Shown: piece by piece, positions 9,268-18,779 of the stretch | How positions within the stretch are numbered: the stretch's first letter is position 1 | How the letters are laid out: each line of letters starts with the position of its first letter | NCBI GenBank assembly: GCA_003833135.1 | Contig: QZLH01001594.1 | Span: 1 to 27,012, forward strand | DNA length: 27,012 nucleotides | From: Oehlia diaphana | Taxonomy: Eukaryota; Glomeromycota; Glomeromycetes; Glomerales; Glomeraceae | Direction of reading: 5' to 3' | The notes under the pieces: generated by a model | Databases searched by the model: none | Told to the model about the DNA's origin: nothing | The model's input: only the letters and a program-made list of their open reading frames with translations | Translations under genes and position numbers: made by a program

Positions 9268-10224
9268 TTTTATAATATTACGAATGGATGAGACAAGCGT
9301 CTCATTTTGACCGTAAGATTTGAAATCATTCATCTATGGCAGTAATTTTTAATGTAAAAGATGATTTAAATTGGTTTTTTTTTTTTCAGGTATTGGTACT
9401 TTAGTTTTTTTGACGACGATAAATCCTATCTTTTTTAGCCGTAATAAGGGGTGTTCCAAACGTTGCTATGGGCACTTTTTAAAAATATAAGCCAAAAAAA
9501 TTATTTAAGCGTTTTGGTCAAGCGCGTTTGAGAAAAACGTTAAAAATCTTATTCAGCAGCATTCCAAAGCAGCTTGGCTTTCTTGTTTAACAACACTATT
9601 TTTTAGTGTGAGAAATAATAAAGAATTATTGTGATCAGATGATCTGTCGATCAATTATAAAAACAAGTCGTGAAGACATTCATAACGTCATCCAGAACGT
9701 GACTTTTACCCAACGAGTAAAATTATGAGCTTTGTTCTAAAAAAAAATCCTATTCTTTGTGTGTACTTTCGCAATGACCACCTATATAATTGATGCTGCT
9801 TCTGGGTTTTGAATCATATTTTACATTTTTATTAATAGCAATTTATATTTGATGAAATTATGAGCACTTTATCAATAACTGTGTTTGTATTTTATAGAGC
9901 TTTACTAATACTACTTTATTATAATTTTCAGACAAAATTTAACAGAAGCGAGCTACGGCGATAAATTATTATAAAGATTGAAATTACGTGTATTATACTA
10001 ACCACGAAAAGATCAATACACTTGCGCATAAAATTCTCAAACTATTAAAACTGAATATAAAATTTACAAGTTTATATAACGAATTGCTTATGTATTTGAT
10101 TAATAATATCTTAAGTCGAATAAAAAAATTCTCTAGTAAATTTCTTTATAATCTATCACTTTCGAGAATAATTGACTGCAATAATTTTTAAGCTGGTTGG
10201 CACTATTAGTTCCTGCAAAATTTT
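9268..10224. other. Spacer between sacsin-type fragments, no gene recognised
   Basis: Includes a small hairpin (TGAGAC-AAGC-GTCTCA, 9288-9303) and a GC-richer patch at 9450-9600 (GGTGTTCCAAACGTTGC and GCAGCATTCCAAAGCAGC) that may be a decayed MITE. The short plus-strand reading frame at 9988-10191 has no recognisable motif and I do not call it a gene. Confidence 0.4.
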
Positions 10225-11264
10225 TTATTTGTCTCACATACAATCTGGTGACCGATCATGAAAGCCTTACTTCCATCAACTCTTTCAGATGATCTAAGCT
10301 GTAATTATTTGCTAACATAAACAAGATCTTTATATCGTTCAAAAATATACCGCGCTTCTTTTCGAGTGTTGTCATATTCATAATCCATATATTCTGCCTA
10401 AAAAAAATTACAGCTAATAAAAAATATATCATTTTATAATTTTTATAATTAATTGATAATTATATACCTTATCGTAAATTGATGGCATACTCCTTTAGCT
10501 TCTAATTACATCATCAATATTCTTACCGTATTGGTAGCGTAACAAGACGCGCACCGAGTTAGGTTCAACGTATTCAACGTGTTCAACAGCATTAATAATA
10601 ACAGTAGAGCTTGTTGTGACTGACCTTTATTCTTTCACCGTTAACAATAAACGTAATATCATTTAGGGTGAATTCCGTATTAAATAGAGAAGTGCATAAA
10701 TTTTATTAACACTCGATTGGTCATGAAGTCTGACATGCATTTCATTATTTGGTCATTTTACTTCTCTCGCACCAGCTCTTTTGAGCATGGTAGAATATTT
10801 AGCAAGACTTGGATTGATATTTTTTCTTCACTTTCTCACTGTTTAAAACCAATTCTCTTACAGATGCCCAGTCTTCGGATTTAAAGGGATCAAGATCTTT
10901 CTGAAATTTAGGGAATAATTTGTCATATGGCCGTTAAGTCGAGATCATTATCATTTAAACATTCATTTTCTAGCCAGTTATAAATTTCATAAACATTGTG
11001 TTATTTCACCCCAATATTCCTTCCATTCATCATTATCCCAGGGGTCCCATGTAAGAAACGGAAATGTTCAATTACATTTAAAGTTTTTGGTTTACTGAAA
11101 GATGGATACTTTCGAGTACGCGTAGAGGCTCTTTTATAGCTAATAATCGACAAGAAAGTATAATTTACTGATACTATCAACATTTCGGACGCTCTAACGG
11201 TTCCTGCGGACCAATTAAATATATCTGGAACTAAAACCTGAAAATTGGTATCTGCATTTTGCAT
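10225..11264 (-). pseudogene. Sacsin-type C-terminal part with BTB domain, decayed
   Basis: Read leftwards, fragments in shifting frames give NADTNFQVLVPDIFNWSAG, GKPKTLN-like SKPKTLNVI, TWDPWDNDEWKEYWGEITQ, YNWLENECLNDNDL, KSEDWASVRELVLNSEK, NPSLAKYSTMLKRAGAREVK, and then a BTB-like stretch: LNDITFIVNGERIK, VEHVEYVEPNSVRVLLRYQY and GKNIDDVI. A 70-nt intron (10398-10467, GTATAT donor, TTTTAG acceptor) separates the last exon, which ends ANNYSLDHLKELMEVRLS. Part of the BTB domain is deleted between GERIK and the VEHVE block. This is the tail of a HATPase-BTB fusion, an architecture I associate with these fungi. It lies upstream of an N-terminal half on the same strand, so the two belong to different copies or to a rearranged gene. 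Confidence 0.75.
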
Positions 11265-11406
11265 AGATAATATTACACAAACAACTATAAATGCTCGACA
11301 AAGGAGTTAATTGTATTTACCTCATTTTTTTTAGGAAGAATTCCAATAAAATTATTTAGTAATGGCCCAAAGTAACGATGAAGGTAAAAGCATATATCAT
11401 AATATG

Positions 11407-11414
11407 TATATAAA
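11407..11414 (+). promoter_or_regulatory. TATA-like box of the kinase-like gene
   Basis: TATATAAA lies 55 bp before the proposed ATG at 11469. In such AT-rich DNA this has modest weight. Confidence 0.35.
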
Positions 11415-11468
11415 CAAATACAAATTTAAATTGCCCTAAAATTTTTTTCAAATCAAATTTGCAACATA

Positions 11469-14400
11469 ATGAAACTAGTTTCAAAAATTGAGAAAGATAA
11501 AGGTAAGAAAATTATTTATCATCTTGTAAATTATAAAAATAATTTAAATTTTTTAAACTATTTCTAAAAATTATTTTACTATATTAACTCGTAAGTAATA
11601 GGTTATCTTATAATCGGAATGATAATTAAATTATTTACTTCTATTATTTTATATAACTAAATAATTTATTTTATTATATAGTTGGTAAGTTAATAGCTAT
11701 TTTTTTTTATTGTATTTTACATGATATTTTAAATAACTAAATTTTCTATTAATATAATTGTTCAATAATTACGGTACTAATATTATAGAAAGCAAGTATT
11801 TAATTTTATATTAATTTAAAAGTGTTTATATATAATTTAAACTAATAATAATATTTATTTAAATAATTAGATTGTAAGTTGCTGTATATACTTAATTTTT
11901 ATGTACAATTGTAATATTTTATCTAATTGGTTATAATTATTATTAATTAATAATGCTACAGGGTGTAAGTTATTTATTTAATATATTATATTTATGTAAT
12001 ATTTACATATAATTTAAACTAACTAAATTATTTATTTAAAAAATTATTCAAATATTTTAGATTGTAAGTAATTCTATTATATCTATATAACATTTACATA
12101 TAATTTAAACTAACTAAATTCTTTATTTAAAACTTATTCAAATATTTTAGATCGTAAGTAATTCTATTATAATATATAATATATATTAACATATAATTTA
12201 AACTAACTAAATTCTTTATTTTCAAATATTTTAGAACGTAAGTAATTCTAATATATTTATATTATATTTACATATAATTAAACTAACTAAATTCTTTATT
12301 TAAAAAATTATTCAAATATTTTAGATCGTAAGTAATTCTATTGTATTTATATAATATTTACATATAATTTAAACTAACTAAATTCTTAATTTAAAAAATT
12401 ATTCAAATATTTTAGATCGTAAGTAATTCTATTATATTTATAATATTTACATAAAATTTAAACTAACTAAATTCTTTATTTAAAAATTATTTTGCAATTT
12501 CTTTAGTTGGTAAGTTCTAGGTTATTTATTTAATTCTATTATATTTATATAATATTTGCATTTAATTTAAACTATCTAAATTCTTTATTTAAAAAAATAT
12601 TTTGTAATTTCTTTTAGTTGGTAGGCTATAAGTTATTTATTTAATTCTATTATGGTTATATAATATTTGCATATAATTTAAACTAACTAAATTCTTTATT
12701 TGAAAAATTATTCAAATATTTTAGATCGTAAGTAATTTCTATTATATTTATATAATATTTACGTATAATTTAAACTAACTAAATTCTTTATTTAAAAAAT
12801 TATTTTGTAATTTCTTTTAGTTGGTAAGTTCTAAGTTATTTATTTAATTCTATTATATTTATATAATATTTATATGTAATTTAAACTAACTAAATTCTTT
12901 ATCTAAAAAATTATTTTTTAGTTGGTAAGTTATAAGTTATTTATTTAATTTCATTATTTTTGTATAATATTTGTATATAATTCAAACTAACTAAATTCAT
13001 TTTAAAAAATTATTCAAATATTTTAGAACGTAAGTAATTCTATTATATTTACATAATATTTACATATATATTTAAACTAACTAAATTCTTTATTTAAAAA
13101 ATTATTTGTAATTTCTTTTAGTTGGTAAGTTATACGTTATTTATTTAATATTTACATATAATTTAAACTAACTAAATTTTTTATTTAAATAACTATTCAA
13201 ATATTTTAGATCGTAAGTAATTCTATTATATTAATATAATATTTGCATATAAAGTAAACTAACTAAATTCTTTATTTAAAAAATTATTTTGTAATTTCTT
13301 TAGTTGGTAAGTTATAAGTTATTTATTTAATTCTATTATATTTATAATAGTATTTACATATAATTTAAACTAACTAAATTCTTTACTTAAAAAATTATTC
13401 AAATATTTTAGATCGTAAGTAATTCTAATAATGGTGTAGTTAGCCGAAAAATAATTAGCCGCAACATGATCCAGACCCGGGTCAAGCGTAGATCGTCATG
13501 GAATTCCAGGGGATTTTCTGCGATTAAACCGGGTCCGGATGATTGGCAATCAGGAATTTACATTTAATATAAACTAACTAAATTCTTTATTTAAAAATTA
13601 TTTATTTAATATAGGAAGTATGTTATTTATTTAATTCTATTATATTTATAAAATATTTGCATATAATTTAAACTAACTAAATTCTTTATTTACAAAATTA
13701 TTTATTTAATAATATAGAGAGTATGTTATTTATTTAATTCTATTATATATATATAATATTTACATATACTAAATTCTTTATTTAAAAAATTATTTAATAA
13801 CATAGGAAGTATGTTATTTATTTAATTCCATTATATTATATACTGTAATATTTGCATATAACTTAAACTAACTAAATTCTTAATTTAAAAAATTATTCAA
13901 ATATTTTAGATCGTAAGTAATTCTATTATACTTATTTAATATTTATAAATAATCTAAATTAACTAAATTCTTTATTTGGAAATTTTTTATTCAATAATAT
14001 AGGGAGTATGTTATTTATTTAATTCTATTATATCTATATAATATATATATATATAATTTAAACTAACTAAATCTTTTATTTAAAATTTTTCTTTTAGTTG
14101 GTAAGTAGTTTTATTTATATTTACATATAATTTTAACTAACTAAATTCTTTATTTAAAAAATTATTCAAATATTTTAGATCGTAAGTAATTCTATTATGT
14201 TTAAATAATATTTAAATATAATTTAAACTAACTAAATTCTTTATTTAAAAATTCTTCAAATATTTTAGATCGTAAGTAATTCTATTATATTTATATAATA
14301 TTTGCATATAATTTAAACTAACTAAATTCTTTATTTAAACAATCATTCAAATATTTTAGCCTGTAAGTATTGCATTTTTTTAATTATAATAATCCTATAT

Positions 14401-16841
14401 TTTTTATTGTTAATTTATTATATTAATATAATATTTACTCATAATAATTAATTTATTTAGTTGGTAAGTTATAAGTTATTATATACTATTTATTTTAAAA
14501 TTTAAATTAATTATTTATTTATTATATCAAAATCTGATAATTTATTTAGAGTAAGTATAATTAATATTGTATAATATTTAAATTTCAATTGTAAATTTTA
14601 TTTTAAATTTTAATTTTTAATATAATTTCATTTTTATATTTAGATTTGGTACTAGTGGATGTGAAATTGTAGATCAATTTATTTCTGAAAATGAATTGAA
14701 ATGGATTCCTTATGATAAATTTGAAAATATTGAATATCTCGATAAAGGAGGATTTGGTACTATATATAAAGCTAAATATAATAGTTTTGAAATAATTCTT
14801 AAATATTTTGATTATCTTAATGATTCAGATGAAAGTTTAAATGATTTTTTAAACGATGTATGATTAAATATTATCTTTTTTTTAAAAAAATAATATAATA
14901 TATTTATACTAACTTACTAATAAATATTATTTTTTATAGTGGAAAATTATTGATTCATATGAAATTATTAGAATATATGGATTTACAAAAGATCCGGATA
15001 CTTTGAATTATGCATTAATAATGGAGTATACAAATAAGAATAGTTTAAAAAGATGTTTAACAGAAATAACAAAGAATTGGGAACAAAAATTATTTTATTT
15101 ATATCAAATTATTAACGGTCTTGATAATATTCATGAAGAAGATCTTATTCATTATAACTTTCATAATGGTAATATTTTATGTAATAAATATGAAAAAGAT
15201 ATTTATGGAATTTTTATTAGTGATTATCTAGGATTATATCAACTTGCAAAAACTTTTTTAAAAGAAAATGATATCTATGGAGTTTTACCATTTATAGCAC
15301 CTGAAATTTTAAGAGGTCAACCTTATTCTCAAGCTAGTGATATATATAGTTTTTCTATAATTATGTGGGAATTTACATCTGAAATATCGCCATTTAATGA
15401 TAAAGCACATGATCTTCAACTTGCTTTAAGTATTTGTAAAGGTGAACGTCCTGAAATTATTGATAATACTCCACAATGTTATATAGATTTAATGAAAAAA
15501 TGCTGGGATGAAGATCCATTAAAAAGGCCATCTTCTAAAGAAGTTTTAAATATTATTGAAAATTGGATTTTTCTTTCTCAGAATAAGGAAATTGAAGATA
15601 TTAATGAAGAATTAAAAAGCAATATTATGGAATTTATAAATGCACCAGTTGAGCATAATAACCTTATTGTAAAATCTCATCCAAAAGCATGCTACACAAG
15701 TCATTTACTTGATTTTACTAGTAAGGAATTAAATGAAATCCTAATTCTTGAATTAAACCAAAAATATCATTATTCTCAAAATGAATTACAGAATATTCAA
15801 ATGGAATTAGTTAATTTACAACAAAATTCAACTTTACAAAATGAAGAATTTGCAAAAAAAGAAAGTAATTTACAAACCCAAATTACAAACCTGCAAAGTG
15901 AAAAGCAAACTTTAGATGGTAAGTTGACTGAACAGTTAAAACAAAACAGTCAATTAAATCAAGAAAAAAATAATTTGCAAGAAGAATTAAAATCTCAGCA
16001 AGTTCAATTTAAAAATCAACTAACTCAATTTCAAATTGGTTATAAGCAAATAGAGGAAGAATATCTTAAGTTAGAAAAAATTTCTGAAACTTATTATCAG
16101 AATTCTCAAAGTGAGTTAGTTAATTTACAACAAAGAAATTCTCAAACAGAAAAGGAAATTCTTAAGTTGGAAAATGAATTATTTGATTTACAACAAATGA
16201 ATTTTAAATTTGATCAAAATAATCAAAATCTGAGACTTAATTTAGCTAAACAGATTAAAGAATTTGCAGAAAAAGAAAATATTTTACAAATCCAAATTAT
16301 TGACCTGCAAAATGAAAAGAAAAACTTAGCTGGCAATTTATCCAATTTAACTGAACAGTTGGAAAAAAATAAACTAACTAACCAGCAAGTTCAAGATCAA
16401 ATCAGCCAGTTAAAGCAAGAAGAAACTAAATTACAAGAAAAATTAGCTCAAACAGAAGCTAATATTCAAGAATTAAAATCTCACAAAGAAAGCTTAATTA
16501 AACAAAAAGAGCAATTAGAAGTTAAATATGAACACATAAAACAAGAAAGAAGCAGATTGCAAAATATGGTAAATGATCATTTACAAGATCAAAAGCTTAC
16601 TACTGAATTAGAAGCCAAGTTAGAAAAAGAAATTGCTCAATTGGAACAAAGATTAATCATTGAAGAACAAATCAAAATGCAATTAACTCAAGCCTTACAG
16701 ATTAAAGACGATAGAATAAATGAATTAGAACAAAGGCTGATTAACCTTGATCAAGAGCGTATTAAAAAGTTACAAGATAAAAGAAAAGAATTGTGTGAAA
16801 TAGAAAAGGAATTATTAAATAAATTAACTAGTGAAAACTAG
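11469..16841 (+). CDS. TKL-type kinase-like protein with coiled coil, microexon-rich 5' part
   Basis: Proposed exons: 11469-11502 (MKLVSKIEKDK plus one base), 29 microexons of 3 nt and one of 1 nt inside the array (11503-14643), 14644-14857, and 14940-16841. Fully spliced it gives 745 residues; the microexons supply residues 12-40 (VENWYYQHH to RIDHPF). The kinase domain runs about 70-325. It has the glycine loop KGGFGT (75-80), Lys94, HYNFHNGN at 183-190, DYLGL at 207-211, APE at 232-234, and a TKL-like end (CWDEDPLKRP). The catalytic HRD Asp is Asn and DFG is disturbed, so this is probably a pseudokinase. Residues about 370-740 form a long Gln/Leu/Glu/Lys coiled coil. The intron 14858-14939 has a perfect TACTAAC. 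The kinase block is certain; the 5' exons are inference. A separate upstream start, MAQSNDE at 11363, is possible in the same phase. Confidence 0.75.
11503..14643 (+). repeat. Tandem array of about 93-bp intron units separated by 3-nt microexons
   Basis: Each unit is GTAAGT, a T/A-rich body, AAACTAACTAAATTC (branch site CTAAC about 40 nt before the end) and TTTTAG, then three bases and the next GTAAGT. The three bases start at: TTG 11682; AAA 11789 (GC donor); ATT 11871; GGT 11962; ATT 12061; ATC 12151; AAC 12235; ATC 12325; ATC 12416; TTG 12507; TTG 12618 (weak GTAGGC donor); ATC 12725; TTG 12821; TTG 12922; AAC 13027; TTG 13122; ATC 13210; TTG 13304; ATC 13412; GAA 13615; AGA 13718; GAA 13806; ATC 13910; GGA 14003; TTG 14098; ATC 14179; ATC 14269; CCT 14360; TTG 14461. 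A single A stands at 14550. A decayed unit at 11591 has a donor but no AG. Spacing is 81-111 bp except across a MITE. The GAA, AGA and GGA units use GTATGT donors. Confidence 0.9.
13427..13558. mobile_element. Truncated MITE inside one array intron
   Basis: Begins AATAATGGTGTAGTTAGCCG and follows the inverse complement of the element at 996-1159 (AATTAGCCGCAA, GGAATTCCAGGGGATTTTCT, AAACCGGGTCCGGATGAT) up to CAGGAATT. It lacks the last 30 or so bases, including the second inverted repeat. It sits just after the donor following the ATC at 13412 and replaces part of that unit. The host intron becomes about 200 nt but keeps its donor, branch site and acceptor. Confidence 0.85.
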
Positions 16842-16962
16842 AATTCAATTAAATTCTAATATGATGTCAGAAGATATAAATTCATTAAGAAAGAATTTGA
16901 ATGATTTGAAATTAGAATTAAACCAAGAAAAAAAAGAATTAAAAAATTTAGCAACAGTTTAG
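16842..16962 (+). pseudogene. Frameshifted tail of the coiled coil
   Basis: Just after the stop at 16839-16841, the +1 frame stays open from about 16800 to TAG at 16960-16962. It reads TRIQLNSNMMSEDINSLRK, then further heptad-like LNDLKLELNQEKKELKNL. This looks like the original C-terminal end of the kinase-like protein, lost from the frame by a one- or two-base change near 16830. Alternatively a short intron or a sequencing error is involved. Confidence 0.5.
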
Positions 16963-17252
16963 ATTTAATCATATTGATGGATTATAGTACAGTTCATAAA
17001 ATAGCTATTGATTCATTGAAATGAAACTAAGTATAGTGTTTACCAAATATATGAATATATATTCTAGAATTTATTGAACATTAATAGTTCTAGGAATTTT
17101 GATAGATTATAACAGTATTTTATATTTTTTTTTTTTAGTTTTGTATATCAATAAAGGATCATTAAACTTTTCAAAAGTCAACACTTTTATTTACAAGAAT
17201 ATGATGAAGATAGAAGTAAATTTGCCTTTATTTTTTGTTTATTTTATTTTAG

Positions 17253-17959
17253 GATTTCAAACAGGAGTTTGGTATAAAAATCCATATATAGGCGAAGTAT
17301 GTTCAAAGGGATTTATGCGTGAAATATGTAAACTGACAGAAATTAGTCTTACAAATCATAAGATAACTAATCATGGAGGCCGAATAATAATTATTCAAAG
17401 ATTACAAGCTGCAGAGTTCCACGTGAACAAGTATGTTTACAATCATGACATAGAACTGAAAAAGGATTAGAACCATATGAATTACCAAGAAATAAAGGAC
17501 AAACAAAAATGATGAGTCAAATGATGATACAAATATATGGTTCCAAAACATATTAAGGTAATATATAAAAGTCATTTTTTAATTGTCTGTTTGATCTCTA
17601 AACATTTATTAAATTAATTTAGAATCTGATGAAAATATGTCAAAAAATGGCGTACTTGTATTACAAATAAAATAAACAATTTTCAAGCAAATTGCAGGTT
17701 TAAAACAGCGAAAGAAGGTATAATATTTAATATTTTAAATTTTATTAAATTTAGATTATTATAAAAATTTTCATTTATCAAATTAGCAATTCAAGATTCT
17801 AAACCATTGGATAAATCTATTACAAATGAAAAACCATCTTTGCTTTCAGATAAAAATTCGTTGGAAATTTCTATACAACCAGAACAACTTCTTTCGCTCA
17901 TTCAAAGTGGTGCTCTATCTAATTTCAATGTTAAAATTAATGTTACAAGTAATAACTGA
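17253..17959 (+). pseudogene. Crypton/DUF3504-like tyrosine recombinase fragment
   Basis: Exon-like blocks at 17253-17557, 17623-17717 and 17787-17959 are bounded by consensus splice sites in matching phase. The first reads GVWYKNPYIGEV, ITNHGGRIIIIQRLQAA, then after a frameshift near 17445 HRTEKGLEPYELP. This matches the H-x-x-R and H-R...Y layout of phage-type tyrosine recombinases as domesticated or carried by Cryptons; the Tyr of LEPY would be the nucleophile. An in-frame TAA at 17554 and another frameshift in the second block show decay. The last exon is intact: LDKSITNEKPSLLSD, then ISIQPEQLLSLIQSGALSNF and two stops. The N-terminal part is absent. Confidence 0.6.
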
Positions 17960-18071
17960 TAATAGTTACTGTAAATATTGTATAACATAAATAACTAATT
18001 GGAATAGAAATTTAATATAGTTGTATCAATCATATCAATTATTTATATCAATATTATGATCTACAAGAACG

Positions 18072-18335
18072 ATAACTATCTATTGTATTATACCAATCTA
18101 TTGGTATTAAAAAAATCACCAAAACTTTTATCATATCTATTGTTATCATTATTAAATATAAAAAAAAAATCACAGAAAATTCTATATCTGTATATTGTAC
18201 TATACCGATCTATTGTTATTAAAAAAATCCCAGTAAATTTTTTTATACTGATCTATTATTAAAAAAAAAAAAAAATACAGAAAATTTTTTTATCTATTGT
18301 ACAAAACCGATCTACTGTTATTAAAAAAAATCCAA
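18072..18335. repeat. Minisatellite, about five degenerate units
   Basis: Units share CCGATCTATTGTTATT followed by a run of A, TCCCAGTAAAT or similar, and TTTTTTATACT. They are 45-70 bp long and imperfect. The inverse of the same motif occurs at 6506-6553. Confidence 0.6.
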
Positions 18336-18391
18336 TCTCAACAAATATTGTGTAATGTCAGTTTAATGGATTTATTTATTTACAGTATTTT

Positions 18392-18529
18392 ATGTCAAGC
18401 AGGAAATTGCCTAATAAGGCTATTACAATTCCAAAGAAAGAAGCACTAGAACAGAAAATTACAACAGATGATCAAAGATCGAAGTCAGGCCCTCACTTGT
18501 GTTTAAAGAGATACCAATTTGAACCCTAA
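18392..18529 (+). CDS. Small open frame, 45 residues, unknown
   Basis: Opens MSSRKLPNKAITIPKKEALE and ends CLKRYQFEP, a basic, non-hydrophobic peptide preceded by a TTTACAG acceptor-like sequence at 18381-18386. It resembles no family I know. It may be a fragment of a lost coding region, not a gene; the composition is more coding-like than the flanks. Confidence 0.2.
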   Translation: MSSRKLPNKAITIPKKEALEQKITTDDQRSKSGPHLCLKRYQFEP

Positions 18530-18779
18530 CCCGTCCAATAAGGCACAAAACTATAAAAGATATATCTATATAATCGTAATGACAGATTAGAGAAATATGT
18601 CAATCAAAAAGTAAAATTAATGATCCGTATTTTTCTTTCGGCTAAAATAGCTGCCACCTGTAAATACTGTATTAGGTGGAGTGGTTCACACTTATTCTAA
18701 ATTGTTGTTTGTCAATAATAAAATTAATAAGATGTAGTTATACTACCATATAAGGGTAGTTTGAGTAAAATAACTCGCT

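Noticed and set aside
11682..14463. Regular repeats with short variable parts, at first sight like a CRISPR array
   Set aside because: The only variable element is a 3-base core between an acceptor and a donor; there are no spacers of 25-40 bp, and the setting is a fungal gene with introns.
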